From: Ahaetulla prasina | Taxonomy: Eukaryota > Chordata > Lepidosauria > Squamata > Colubridae | NCBI RefSeq assembly: GCF_028640845.1 | Contig: NC_080548.1 | Span: forward strand, 5,636,314 to 5,700,313 | Length of the DNA: 64,000 nucleotides | Direction: 5' to 3' | Shown: one piece after another, positions 51,508 through 63,078 of the stretch | Layout: the number at the start of each line of letters is the position of its first letter | Position numbering within the stretch: the first letter of the stretch is position 1 | Made by a program: the position numbers and the translations under genes | Notes under the pieces: generated by a model | The model's database searches: none | Seen by the model: only the letters and a program-made list of their open reading frames with translations | What the model was told of the DNA's origin: nothing

Positions 51508-53380
51508 TCACAACAAGACTTCGTCTTCTCTTTCCCCTCCCTCCCTCCTCACCTCTACTACTTTCTTCCTCCTCCTCTCCTTCCTCCTTTTTGCCCATGT
51601 TATCATTGTCTCTTTTACTTCTTCATCTTCTAATCTAACTTGCAATAAGTAATTATACACTCTTTTAATCATTTTTTCATCCTTTCCAGTCCAACTCTGA
51701 TTCCCCCAAATTAAAACCATATTGTTTCAAATCTTTATTGTATCTTTATTGTATTTGCAATCTTGTGTACCAATCACTCTCAATCCCTTGTTTTCCTAAG
51801 TCTCGTTTCTGTTTTAGTTTTCCCTTATACCTTACAATATTGTTCATGTTAATCATATTCGGATGTGTCAATGCTTCTATTGTTGAAAGCCACATTGGTA
51901 TTTCCATATAATGTTTTTCTTTCACTCTCTCCCATACTGTTAACAATGTCTCTGGAAGTATCCTTGTATCCTATTTTTTCCATACGACAAGAAAGCGTGC
52001 CAGCCTAGTTGCAAATCATGACCTTCCAAAGTCAATAGCCTTGTATTTCTCAGTAAAACCCATTCTTTAACCCAAGTTAACATCCCCGCTTGGTGATGAA
52101 GTTCCCAGTTTGATAGACCAAATCCTCCTCTAATCTTAGAATCTTGAAGCAATTTGATATTAATTCTTGCTTTCTTCCCATGCCATATATATTTCCACAT
52201 CATTTTATTCAAACTCTCAAAATATTTCTTCTCCAATTTTATCAAAATTGTTTGAAAGAAAAACAAAATTCTCGGCAGTACATTCATTTTGATTAACACT
52301 ATTCTGCCCATTAATGATAATTGCAGATTTTTCCATTTTTCCAAATCTATTTCAATTTGATTTCTCAGTTTATAGTAGTTATCTTCCTTCACTGTAATAC
52401 ATCTTAAAGTTAATTGGATGCCCAGATATTTTACTTTCTTCCCTATTTGAATATCTAGCTTCTGCATTAATTGCTTCGTTTTTTTAACTATAATTTTTGT
52501 CTTGTCTTTATTTATTTTCAATCCAGCTACTTCTCCATATTCCTCTATTTGTTCTATTAACTTTGGTCCCGTTTCTATTGGTTCTTCCATAATAAATACT
52601 AAATCATCCGCAAATGCTTGTAGCTTGTATTCTTCTCTCTTAATTTTCATTCCTTTTATTTCTTTATTTTGCCTTATTTTTCTGTTTAAAACAATGGAGA
52701 TAACAGACCTCCTTGTCTAGTTCCTTTTCTGATATCTACTTTCTCGTCATTTCACCATTTATTATTACCTTTGCTGATTGGTCTTTATGTATAGTTTTAA
52801 CCATATTTATAAATCTATCCCCAAAGTCCATCTTTTGTAATTGTGGGGTCATAAATTGCCAATTCACATTATCAAATGTCTTCTGCACATCTAAAAATAA
52901 CAATGCCATTTGTTTCTCTGAAAGTTCTTCATAATATTCCAATGTATCCAATATAATTTGTATATTGTCTCTAATTTGTCTTTTAGGAAAAAAACCATTT
53001 TGATCTGAATGTATAAATTCATTTAGCAACCTCTTCAATCTTTCCATCACAATTGATGCAAATATTTTTTAATCTGTGTTTAATAGTGAAATTGGTCTAT
53101 AATTATTTATTTGTTGTAAATCTGTTTCTTCTTTTGGTATAAGAGTTATATATGCCTCCATCCGTGAGTTTGGAGCCTTGGCTTCTATTAATAAATCATT
53201 AAATACTTGTAACATTTTATCGCTTAGTACATCTTGCAATTCTACTGGTAATCCATCTGGTCCCAGGGTTTTTCCATTCTTCTGTCTTTTAATCCCCTCC
53301 ATTAAATCCATTATTGGTATTCTTTCTTCTAGTGCTTTTTTAAATTCTTCTGGTATTTTAGGAATCATTGCTTTTTCCAA
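51508..53380 (-). pseudogene. L1-C ORF2: reverse transcriptase and C-terminus
   Basis: Consecutive minus-strand frames are as follows. 53380-53069 has KRQKNGKTLGPDGLPVELQD and INNYRPISLLN. 53050-52736 has GFFPKRQIRDNIQ and FLDVQKTFDNVNW. 52650-51940 has YKLQAFADDLVFIME, with the intact FADD. 51946-51746 and 51720-51508 cover the C-terminal domain. Frames are separated by small indels and a stop, including one between the GTRQG-type region and FADD. In the first catalytic block, A-F-D reads T-F-D. Family role: target-primed cDNA synthesis. Confidence 0.88.
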
Positions 53381-53590
53381 ATATTGTTCTATTTTCCCTT
53401 CTGATATCTGCTCTTGCTGATATAATTTCTTGTAATATTCCTCAATTATTTTTTTCTTTTCCTCATTTCGATAACATCTTTCCGTCTTGATCTAGTAGTT
53501 GAGTTATCAATTTCCTTTCTTTTTCCTTTTTCCTTTTATATGCCAGCCATCTTTCTGGTTTATTTGCATTTTCGAAAAAAATTGTTTTGT

Positions 53591-54600
53591 TTATTTTATT
53601 TTCCTTGTCAGGTCTTCATTCTCAATTAAGTTCAATTTATGTTTTTTCAAGTCCATTAGGTTTTTAATTCTTTTATCTTGTGGATTTTTTTGCAAAATGT
53701 TCTCTAATTTCTTATATTCCTCCTCTAATTTCTTTTGTCTATTCTGTTTGTTTCTTTTCCCTGCATAAGTCATTGCCAAGCCTCTTATATATGCTTTACT
53801 AGTGTCCCATACATTTTGCAATGATGTGTCTTCTTTTCTATTCTCTTTGAAGAAAAATGTCAATTCTTTTTCCATATATTGTATAAAGTTTTTCTCATTT
53901 AATAAACTTTGATTTAATCTCATTCTTTTTCTTTGTCCTTTCCATACCATCATTATCAGATTCAGGTCTGCCAATATATTTGCCTCTATATCAATCTTGT
54001 CTATCTTAGATATTAAATCTGTAGACATCCACATCATATCTATTCTTAACCATGACATATGCCTATTTGAATAAAATATATACTGCTTTTCCTTTAGGTT
54101 TCTTTTTCTCCATGCATCTTGTAGACTTAATTCATCTACCATTGTATAAAATGTTTCCTTGGTTTTTTATTCACTTTTGTAAATTTATAGTCTAATTCAT
54201 TATCAACTATTGTGTTAAAGTCTCCTATTATGCAAATGGGTATAATCGCGATGGGTTGGACACGACTTCGCAACTAACAACAACATTATGCAAATATCTT
54301 CATATTCATATTCTAGTATTTTTCTGTGTAGTTTTTCAGAAAATTCTTGATTTTCATTTGGAGCATATATTTCCACAAGTAATGTTTTTTTATAGTTCAT
54401 TACAATTTCTACCATTAACACTCTTCCTTCCTCATCCTCAAATATTTGTTTGGATTGAATTGTATATTTGATATAAAATACAACTCCTCTTTTACTCTGA
54501 GAAGCCAATGTATACAACATCCCCAATTTTGTTCTCTCCAAAAGTTTTTTATGTTGCTTTCTAATTTGAACTTCTTGTAGGCATATAATTTCTAATTTTA
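53591..54600 (-). pseudogene. L1-C ORF2: endonuclease and linker
   Basis: 54541-54215 shows RGVVFYIKYTIQSKQIFEDEEGR and a LLVEIYAPNENQ strand. 54142-53591 begins LSLQDAWRKRNLKEKQYIFYSNRHMSWLRIDMMWMS, with the S-x-x-S-R-I-D endonuclease core end. It then passes into the basic linker (SLQNVWDTSKAYIRGLAMTYAGKRNKQ). The tiny BovB-type insertion at 54238-54284 interrupts it. This segment is exactly what L1-B has lost, so it defines the L1-B deletion. Confidence 0.87.
54238..54284 (+). mobile_element. 47-bp BovB/Sauria 3'-tail insertion
   Basis: GATGGGTTGGACACGACTTCG then CAACTAACAACAAC is the 3' tail of BovB-type LINEs and their SINEs. ATTATGCAAAT flanks it at 54227-54237 and 54285-54295. It is an extreme 5' truncation. 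Confidence 0.78.
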
Positions 54601-54818
54601 GCTTCTCTAATTTATTAAATATTTTCCTTCTTTTTATTGCCGAATTTATCCATTTATATTCAGAGATATTACTTTAATTTCTTCCTCCATTTCTTATTTT
54701 TACTTGTTTTGTTGATCTAGTTGTTCTTATCTCTCCTTGTTCTTTAACTTCTTTCACTTTTGCTCCTCTCTTCTTGTTCTTTAGTCATCTCCCTTGGGTG
54801 CTCTTTCTTCTCCTCCTG

Positions 54819-55591
54819 TCATCCATCTCCTTTTTCATCTCTCAGTCTTTCTTGTTCTTGAAGACCTATGTGTTGTTCATAAAATAGCTCTGCTTTTTCT
54901 ATTGAATCTAATCTGTATCTTTGCTCTTGCCGGTTCACCAATATTCCTTCTGGAATCAGCCATCTAAAATTTATTCCTCTTTTTAGCAAACATTTTGTGA
55001 GAAATTGATATTCTTTTCTCAGGTCTCTCACTCTTCTTGGAATTTGTTTCAGTGCCACTACTTCTCTCCCTTTGTGCTTTATCACTGCATTTCTCATCAT
55101 TTGCAATATCTCTGTTCTCAAAGTTTTTTTTAGTGAATCTAACATGGATTTCTCTAGGTAAATTGTTTCTCATCACATATCTTGTGTGCACTCTATATAT
55201 CTCATCAATCCCGTTTAAGATTATTTCCTTACTTTCTTCCATTACTTCTGCTAATATCTCCGCAATCTTCTCTGCTATGTTTTCTCCCTTTTCTTCCTCA
55301 ATATTTTGGAATCTTAAATAATAATCAGCGTTATCCATTTCCAGAGTTGTAATTGTTTTTTCCTGATTTTTATCAGTGGTTGTAAGTCTATAGTCCATCT
55401 CTTCTTCTTCAAATTTTTTTCTCCGTTGTCTCTGTTTTCCATTTGCTGTAATCGTCGTTCATTTTTCCTATCATTTCTTTTACTTCTTTCAATTCTTCTT
55501 CCATTTTTTCCATGTTTCCTTCCATTTTTTCCATTCTCCCATCTACCTTGGCTAATTTTGTTTTAATATCTTCATATATGTTCTGTAACAT
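54819..55591 (-). pseudogene. L1-C ORF1 protein, frameshifted
   Basis: 55591-55409 is a coiled coil (KVDGRMEKMEGNMEKMEEEL with regular heptads). 55398-54964 carries the RRM (NADYYLRFQNIEEEKGEN and NLPREIHVRFTKK). 55145-54819 carries the C-terminal domain (QIPRRVRDLRKEYQFLTKCL and INFRWLIPEGILV). The domain order is the same as in the intact ORF1 at 44350-45375, but the sequence is clearly diverged, marking a different L1 subfamily. The frames overlap by a one-base shift near 55140. Confidence 0.86.
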
Positions 55592-55647
55592 GTTTTTTAA
55601 TTCTGTGTTAATTTTTTGTTCCTGTGATGAAGTTTCTGTTGTCTTTT

Positions 55648-55860
55648 TTTTTTTGAAAGAATTTTTTTTATTTTTAAAAAATAGGCATACACAAAACCAT
55701 CTTCAATCGAAATACATTGCATTGGTGGGTTGATCACCAGTCTTTTGTACAACTTGCCATATTTGGTCCAATTAATTTATCTAATCTTATGTTTTATCAA
55801 TATAACATATCTCTCAACATTATAATCAATTAATCTTTTAATTAACTATGACATTTCAGT
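55648..55860 (-). mobile_element. 213-bp LINE 3' fragment with 17-bp TSD
   Basis: AGTTTCTGTTGTCTTTT at 55631-55647 and 55861-55877 flanks it. On the minus strand it ends TTTTTAAAAATAAAAAAAATTC then an A-run, like an L1 3' terminus. There is no coding sequence. Confidence 0.8.
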
Positions 55861-55877
55861 AGTTTCTGTTGTCTTTT

Positions 55878-56275
55878 GTCCTGTGACACTCGATGCTGTA
55901 GATACTGATGGTGATGATAGATGTTGTGTCGTTTTCTTCCTCTTGTCTCTTCAAATCACACCACCCAATTTGTAATCCAAATAATCCAATTCTTAGGTTC
56001 CAGCTATTTCTTTATTTAAATTCCAAATTCAAATTCCAAATCTGCTCCCAAATCAATCAAACTCTTCAGGTTCTTGATACCTTAATCCAAATAGGTTTAA
56101 TCCATTTCAAAAAAGGTAGGACAGCTAAATTGGAGAAAAAATACCAAAAACAAACCAACAAGCCAAAGAGGAAAAAAAAATTGAACAAGGAAAAAAGAAA
56201 AAACCAAATCAGAACAAAAATAAAAATTGACCAATAAAAAATTCCAAAACCAAGGTATTTGCTCAAAATATCCAA

Positions 56276-56326
<51 letters not shown>

Positions 56327-58056
56327 TAGAAAAAGTGTAAAATATGTTCTCCCAAGAAAAATTTATAAAAATGGGGGAAAAAAACAAAAGAAAAAACAAG
56401 AACCATATCAATCACAAAAATTTAAATCCAGGAAAAAAAATACAAAAAGAGGGGGAAAAAAAGCCATTTTAATTTAAGTAAAGTCTCTAATTAGAATTGT
56501 AAAATCTCAAAGTCTCAAAAAGTCTCAAATTAAAGTTGTAAAATAAAAACTTTCACCTTGCCTCCTATGGAGAGCTTCTATTCAGCTAAAATCCACAAAG
56601 ACGAACTTTGCTTTCTCTCACAAGCAGCCTCCAATCCACTTCCTCTCAGACGCCATTTTTTCCTTCACTAAGTTAAAGTGAGAAAAAGTTTTCCCCTTTT
56701 TAAAAAGAAGTAGAAGTCAGCTCTCTTCTTGCTTCCCCAGTAATCGATCACTTGTATTTGTTCCGTCTGCTTCTAGTATTCAAAACAGAATCAATTGAGC
56801 AGAGGTGGGCGTCTTCCTCTTGTCCTGCCTAATTAGCAGGATCGAGCGAGTCTGGAGTAGGGCTGGGTTAGGCAGACACCCCTCCGAGACTCTGCATAAC
56901 AAAGCAGAGCCCCTGGGGCAATCTTCTGATCTCCAGCCACTCTAGGCTATTCTCTTTCATCCAGAGAAAAGCTTTGAAGCTGGCTAACAGTTGTTCTCCG
57001 CTGTTACACCAGCTTTTACAGGATCTCGGTTCGGGACGCCATTCCAGATGTTCTCCGGGGAAGACGGAAGCCACCAGAAGTCAACTTAGGGAGGAAAGTA
57101 AAGAGACTAAAAAACAAAACAAAAAAAAAGGGAAACACAGAAGGAAAAAATAATATTCCAAAATACCACTATTTTAAAATCTTCCAAAATTTTTAAGTCG
57201 CGAAAGGGAAAAAAGAAAAACAAAACAGTCATCTCAATCCTAGTAGTTTACAAAAACTTTCGTTCTTCTTCCCCCCCCCTCCTTCTGTTACAAAATCACA
57301 AGACCACTTATCAAAATCTTCTTGCCATTTTCTAAAACATTGTCCAAGGTCATTCTGCTCCCATCTTCTCCTTTATTTAGTATATCTATTTAGTTTTCTC
57401 TGTCACCACTAGATGGCACTACAATTCAGTTAAAACACTCTTAAACATATCAATATATTTTTCTTCTTTCCACTTTGCGCTTTCCACTTTTGCGCTTAGC
57501 TACAAAACTCAAATTTTCAAAAAAACAATTCATTAGCCAAACAAAACCTCTTTGTCCAATCTGCTTTCAATTCATTAAATGAATTTTTCAATTTTCAGTA
57601 ATTAGTCTTTATTAATGGCTTCCACTTCTTCGCTGCTGTTCCAGAAGCAGGGAGGTAGCCTTATTCCTCTCCCTCACCTCTCCTCTTTGCCATGTCTTTC
57701 AAAAAACTTCTTTAAAAATTCAGGAGTTAAATATATAAAAGGCATCTTGTTTCCAAGGCCTCAATTTTTCACCCAGATAATCGCCTCACTCTCTTTTCTT
57801 TTCTTCTTTCATGTGGCTGCCCTGGCTTTTGATAGCTCCTAATGGTTGTCTTCACTCACCGCTGGGTTGAAGGCTGATGCTGGCACTTCAGGGAACTTGC
57901 AATTTCCCTGCTCGCGCCAGCCTGTGCCTCCATTCTTCACTGTCACTACAGGACAGTTATGATTCCTGGGGTTCCCCTGAATTGGCTGGGATATTGGCAT
58001 TTTTCTGGAGCCCCGGAATTCCACGTTGTACCATTGCGATGCTGGTCACGCCTCCC
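55878..58056 (-). other. L1-C 5' UTR, apparently two modules
   Basis: Read on the minus strand, the unit starts GGGAGGCGTGACCAGCATCGC at 58056. A second 5'-end-like sequence, ACTTCTGGTGGCTTCCGTC, appears at about 57085. It resembles the starts of the elements at 4781 and 23429 (ACTTCCxxTGGC). GC-rich start blocks therefore occur twice before ORF1. No ORF is credible here. Confidence 0.55.
56274..56325. repeat. (CA)n microsatellite
   Basis: About 25 CA units in the 5' UTR of L1-C. Confidence 0.97.
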
Positions 58057-58919
58057 TGAAGCAAAAATCTTATAGTCTACATTTAACAATGAAATTGATC
58101 TATAGTTTTTTAGTTGTTGCAAATCTGTATCTTCTTTGGGTGTAAGTGTAACATACGCCTCAGTCCATGAATTTGGCATCTTTGCTTTCACTAAAAGTTC
58201 ATTAAATAAGTCCAGCATTACATTACTTAACACATTTTGTAATGTTCACTGGTAATCCATCCAGTCCTGGTGTTTTCCCATTTTTTTGCTTTTTAATTGC
58301 TTCTGTTAACTCCATCATCGTTATTCTTTCTTCTAGTGCTCCTTTATATTGTTCAGGTATTTTAGATAGGTCAGATTTTTCTAAAAATTGTTTTGTCTTC
58401 TCGTCAGATACCTTTTCTTGGTCTCTCATAATAGTTTTGGATTATTTTCTTCTTTTCTTCATTTCTATAACATACATTTCCCATTTCATCTTGTAGATGG
58501 TTTATTAATTTCTTCTCTTTCTCTTTTTTGATCTTATATGCCAGCCATCTTCCTAGCTTATTTGTATTTTCAAAAAAGTTCTGTTTGGCTGATCTTAATT
58601 TACATGCCAAAAATTCTTGTTCATTTAGATTTATTTCATGTTTTTTCAATTCCATTTGTTTTTTAACTTTATTATTTTGTGTATCCTTTTGTAATTCTTT
58701 CTCTAAACTCTTATACTCCTCTTCCAATTTCTTCTGTATTTGTCTTTTTTTAAAATTCTTTTTTCCCAGGTATGTTATTGCCAAGTCTCTAATATAAGCT
58801 TTCATTGTATCCCATACATTCTGAAGAGAAGTATCTTCCTTTTTATTTATTTTAAAGAACTCTAGCTCTTTTTCCATAAACTGTTGGAATTCTGTTTCAT
58901 TTAGAATTGTTTGATTCAA
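57946..58919 (-). pseudogene. L1-A ORF2: linker and RT N-terminus
   Basis: Frame 58919-58404 gives the linker (EFFKINKKEDTSLQNVWDT through NKLGRWLAYKIKKEKEKK). Frame 58429-58223 gives EERITMMELTEAIKKQKNGK and GLDGLPV. Frame 58233 onward gives FNELLVKAKMPNSW, a TLTPKEDTDLQQ-like block and the YRSISLLNVDYKIFAS end. Only the part right of 58072 belongs to L1-A; the frame's tail (58071-57946) is L1-C 5' UTR. NYRPIS reads NYRSIS here. Confidence 0.86.
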
Positions 58920-59654
58920 AGTTCACCTTGCCTTTTTCTTTTGCCCTTTTCATGTTACTATCATTGGATTGTGGTCCACCCAAATATTTGTTTCAATGTT
59001 TACTTCTTGTGTATTATCTATCAAAACTGTTTACATCCATATCGTATCTATCCTAGACCATAACATATGTCTATTTGAATAAAAGGTATATTGTTTTTCT
59101 TTAAAGTGTCTTTTTCGTCATACATCTTGAATGCTTAGTTTTTCTATCAATGAAAAAAAGGTCTTAGGCAATACTTTTCTGGGTTTTTTATTTGTCTTTG
59201 TCGTTTTATAATCAAATCCACATCTATTATCGTGTTAAAGTCACCCATTATACATATGTGTTCATATTCCAGTTCTAATATTTTTCCATAGTGTAACTTC
59301 CCATAGACTTTTTCATGTTATCGTTTGGTGCATAGAGTGTTACCAAAAGTATTTATTTAAAGTTCTTTACTTCCACCATCAAAATCCTCCCTTCTTCATC
59401 CACATATTGAAATTGAAATTGAAATTGAAAGACAAAAAGGACAAATATAAAAAGTGGAAAGAGGGGCAAATAACTAAGGCAGAATATCAGCAAATAGCCC
59501 GAGCCTGTAAAGATGAAGTGAGGAAAGCTAAGGCTCACAATGAACAAAGGCTAGCGATAAAAGTAAAAAATAAAAAAACTTCTTCCAACATGTTAAAAAT
59601 AAGAAAAAAGTCAAGGAAACATTTGGCCCATTTCTGGGAGAAAGTGGCAAGAAG

Positions 59655-60580
59655 ATGACAAGCAACAGGGAGAAAGCAGATCTACTTAACTCATATTTTG
59701 CATCTGTCTTTACACAAAAGGAAAAAACAATCCAACCTATCAAAAACAGCACTACAAAAAACAGATTAGAAACACAAGTTAAAATAGGGAAGAAAATGGT
59801 AAGTGAACACCTGTCTACCCTAGACGAGTTCAAATCACCAGGACGGGATGGATTACACCCCAAGGTTCTGAAGGAACTGGCAGACGTGATCTCAGAACCA
59901 CTGAACTATATCTTTCAAAGATCCTGGAGCACAGGGGAGCTGCCAGAGGACTGGAAAAGAGCTGATGTAGTTCCCATCTTCAAAAAAGGAAAAAAAACAG
60001 ATCCAGGAAACTACAGACCTATCAGCCTGACCTCAATACCGGGGAAGATTCTGGAAAAGATAATCAAGCAACGAATCACCAAACACCTAGAAGCAAACAA
60101 AGTAATAACCAAAAGCCAACATGGGTTTGTCAAAAACAGATCATGCCAGACTAATCTTATTGCATTCTTTGACAAAATGACAAAATTAGTAGACCAGAGG
60201 AATGCTGTCGATATAATTTACTTGGACTTCAGTAAAGCATTTGATAAAGTAGACTATAACCTACTACTAGATAAAGTAGAAAAATGTGAGTTAGACAGCA
60301 CCACCACCAGATGGATTCGTAACTGGCTGACCAACCACACTCAACGGAACTACATCCACATGGAGGGAAGTATGCAGTGAGTACCCCAAGGCTCTGTTTT
60401 AGGCCCAGTACTCTTCAACATCTTCATCAATGACTTGGATGAGGGGATAGATGGGGAACTCATCAAATTTGCAGATGACACCAAGCTGGCAGGAATAGCC
60501 AACACTCCAGAAGATAGGCTCAAGTTACAGAAAGATCTTGACAGACTTGAACATTGGGCGCTATCTAACAAAATGAAATT
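59655..60580 (+). pseudogene. CR1 ORF2 reverse transcriptase
   Basis: Frame 59655-60380 (241 codons) holds LNSYFASVFTQKEK, GRDGLHPKVLKELAD, VVPIFKKGKKTDPGNYRPISL, KSQHGFVKNRSCQTNLIAF and IIYLDFSKAFDKVDYNLLL. A deletion of some 25 bases near 60345 (compare 21060-21095) shifts the frame, and a TGA follows. [17 protein letters not shown] sequence, with V-P-Q-G-S readable after the stop, and [19 protein letters not shown] then run to about 60595. The palm motifs, including FADD, are present but not in one frame. Family role: target-primed reverse transcription. Confidence 0.88.
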
Positions 60581-60625
60581 CAACAGTGAAAAAGTAAGGT
60601 TCTACATTTAGGCAAAAAAAAAAAA

Positions 60626-61159
60626 ATGCACAGGTACCGTATATGTGGTACCTTGCTCAATAGTAGTACCTGTGAGAGGGATCTTGGAGTCCTAGTGGAC
60701 AACCATTTAGATATGAGCCAGCAGTGTGCAGCAGCTGCTAAAAAAGCCAACACAGTTCTGGGCTGCATTAACAGAGGGATAGAATCAAGATCACGTGAAG
60801 TGTTAGTGCCACTTTATAATGCCTTGGTAAGGCCACACTTGGAATATTGCATCCAGTTTTGGTCGCCACGATGAAAAAAAGATGTTGAGACTCTAGAAAG
60901 AGTGCAGAGAAGAGCAACAAAGATGATTAGGGGATTGGAGGCTAAAACATATGAAGAACGGTTGCAGGAACTGGGTATGTCTAGTTTAATAAAAAGAAGG
61001 ACTAGGGGAGACATGATAGCATTGTTCCAATATCTCAGGGGTTGCCACAAAGAAGAGGGAGTCGGGCTGTTCTCCAAAGCACCTGAGGGTAGAACAAGAA
61101 GCAATGGGTGGAAACTGATCAAGGAAAGAAGCAACTTAGAACTAAGAGAAATTTCCTGA
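60626..61159 (+). pseudogene. CR1 ORF2 C-terminal region
   Basis: Frame 60626-60874 has [44 protein letters not shown] and [11 protein letters not shown]. Frame 60902-61159 has RRATKMIRGLEAKTYEERL, KRRTRGDMIALFQYLRGC and WKLIKERSNLELRE. A stop and a short gap separate them. It ends near the last CR1 codons (NDLPAEV-type sequence at about 61190). Confidence 0.88.
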
Positions 61160-61789
61160 CAGTTAGAACAATTAATAAGTGGAACGACTTGCCTGCAGAA
61201 GTTGTGAATGCTCCAACACTGGAAATTTTTAAGAAAATGTTGGATAACCATCTGACTGAGATGGTGTAGGGTTTCCTGCCTGGGCAGGGGGTTGGACTAG
61301 AAGGCCTCCAAGGTCCCTTCCAACTCTGTTGTTATATTATATTATATATATTGATTTAGGATCTAATTTTTCTTTAATATATAAAGCTATCCCTCTCTTT
61401 CTTTGTTGTATCAGTGAAGTAAATAAAACTCCTAACTTTTGAGTATTCTAATAATTTTATGTGTTGTTTTATGTGTTATATGTACTTTTAAACAAATGAT
61501 GTCCATCTTTAATCTATTTAATTTATTTCAAATTCTGTTCCTTTTTGTTGCCAAATACATTTGTCCATTTACATTTATTGATATTGCTTCTATTTCTTCT
61601 TCCATATTTACCTATTACTATTTTTTTATCTCATTGTTCTTGTCTCTCTGTTCCTTTGGGTCTCTTGCCCTTGCTCCTTCTCTTAGTGCTCTTTCTTCCT
61701 GTTCTTTTGTCCTTTCTTCTTTTTCTTTTACAGCCTCTTTGCATCCAGTCTCTTTTGCTGCTCCCAATTCATCATCAAATGGTCCACAA

Positions 61790-62241
61790 AATTGCTCATA
61801 AAATAATTTTGCTTTTTCAATGGAGTCTAATATGTGTCTTTATTCTTGCCATGTCACCAAAATTCCTTCTGGTATTAACCATCTGAAACCCCTTTTGTAA
61901 TTAATTTTTTTTGTTAGGAAATGGTATTCTCTCCTCAAATCTCTGACTCTTCCAGATATTTGTCTAAATACTACTATTTCTTTGTCTTTATATTTCAGTG
62001 CAGTGTTTCTTCTTATTTATGGTATCTCTGTCTTTAATGCTTTTTTTGTAAATCTTACATGGACTTCTCTCGGTAGTTTATTTCTCATTGCGTATCTTGT
62101 ATGTACTCTAAAGGCTTCATTAATCTCATTTAAAATCTTCTCCTTGGGTTCATCCATAGCTTCTGCCAACATCTCAGCTATCACTGAATTATCAGCTTCA
62201 TAATTACTAAGTTTATACTTGTGAAGAAGACTAGAATTCAC
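61790..62241 (-). pseudogene. L1-A ORF1 fragment
   Basis: Frame 62241-62017 gives SVIAEMLAEAMDEPKEKILN, EINEAFRVHTRYAMRNKLPREVHVRF and TKKALKTEI, the RRM of L1 ORF1. Further C-terminal-domain sequence follows toward 61800 in other frames (FRWLIPEGILV-type residues readable). No coiled coil is preserved upstream. The element probably stops near 62350. Confidence 0.8.
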
Positions 62242-62350
62242 TTCTTTAAATATTTTTCTCCCTTTCTTATTTCTTCCCCTTTCTTCTTACTTTTTTCCTC
62301 TGCATCATTCATTCTTTATTCTTTTTTTAATGAGTTTAAGCTCAATTTTT

Positions 62351-62947
62351 TTAAAAAAAACTATATTAAAACTTTCAGTATTTTTTTTTAAAGATGGAAC
62401 TGCTTTAAGAATTGCAAAGAAATGCTCCACTCACCTTAGCTAGCATTTTAAAAAATGTTTTTCTTTGCACAGCCCTCAGAAACGTACACTCATTCATCCT
62501 GAATTGCAACATCATGTGGGGAAAATCGTATAGACCCAGGTCTGCACACTTAGAAATACATTGATTGGATTGCTTGAACAAAAGTAGATTGGCAACCCTC
62601 ACAGTATCTTGGCTAGGGATGTGCCATTTTTCCTTGGGTATCATTACTCTGACTGGATGTTTTTAATTACATGTTTTTAATGCCAGTTTTCTTGCTTTCC
62701 TGGCCAGGAAGATGAACTGTGAAGATTTCAAGAGGTGAAATCTTGAAGTTGCTCTGTTGTTGATCTAATCTCTTCTGTATTTTGTGCTTGTTTATACTTT
62801 TTAATTTGACTGCTTTTGACTTGTTTATTGTTTTCTGGAGTTTTTTTTTTGCTATACAACATCTAGAATCACCTTTTGTGAAATGGGTGGCCATATGAAT
62901 TTGTTAAATCAATAGATAAACTTGCATTTTGCTGTAAGTCTCAATTA
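62351..62947. other. No recognised feature
   Basis: Unassigned sequence between L1-A and the SINE fragment. Confidence 0.4.
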
Positions 62948-63078
62948 AAGGTATAGCTTTCCCCTCTCCAGTCATGCCCGACTCTTGGGGTGGTGTTGCT
63001 TATCTCCATTTCTTAGCCAAGGGAGCCAGCATTGTCCAAAGACATTTGTGTGGTCATGTGGCCAGTATGACTATATGC
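62948..63078 (-). mobile_element. Sauria-type SINE, 3' half
   Basis: The minus strand reads ACTGGCCACATGACCACAC, GGACAATGCTGGCTCCC, GGAGATAAGCAACACCACCCC, then AGTCGGGCATGACTGGAGAGG and GCTATACCTTTAA. It matches the body and tail of 38656-39011 and lacks the tRNA head. Confidence 0.78.

Larger units (their letters stand above)
51347..58056 (-). mobile_element. L1-C: 6.7-kb L1 LINE with 15-bp TSD
   Basis: TGAAGCAAAAATCTT at 51332-51346 and 58057-58071 brackets the unit. On the minus strand it has a long 5' UTR (58056 to about 55600), ORF1 (55591-54819), ORF2 (about 54600-51500), and a short 3' UTR ending in the T-rich stretch at 51347-51370. The length exceeds L1-B because ORF2 is undeleted and the 5' UTR is about 2.4 kb. 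It carries two secondary insertions (54238-54284 and 55648-55860) and a (CA)n expansion. All frames are broken. It sits inside the RT of L1-A. Confidence 0.9.
59412..61346 (+). mobile_element. CR1 LINE, 5'-truncated, inserted in L1-A
   Basis: Starts within the ORF2 linker after a short (TTGAAA)n run and ends with the CR1 3' tail (GGCCTCCAAGGTCCCTTCCAAC, then a TTATATTATATT stretch). L1-A endonuclease sequence stops at about 59404 (CACATATTGA) and resumes with ATATTGATTTAGGATC at about 61345, suggesting an ATATTGA duplication. It belongs to the same subfamily as 20549-25421. Confidence 0.88.
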
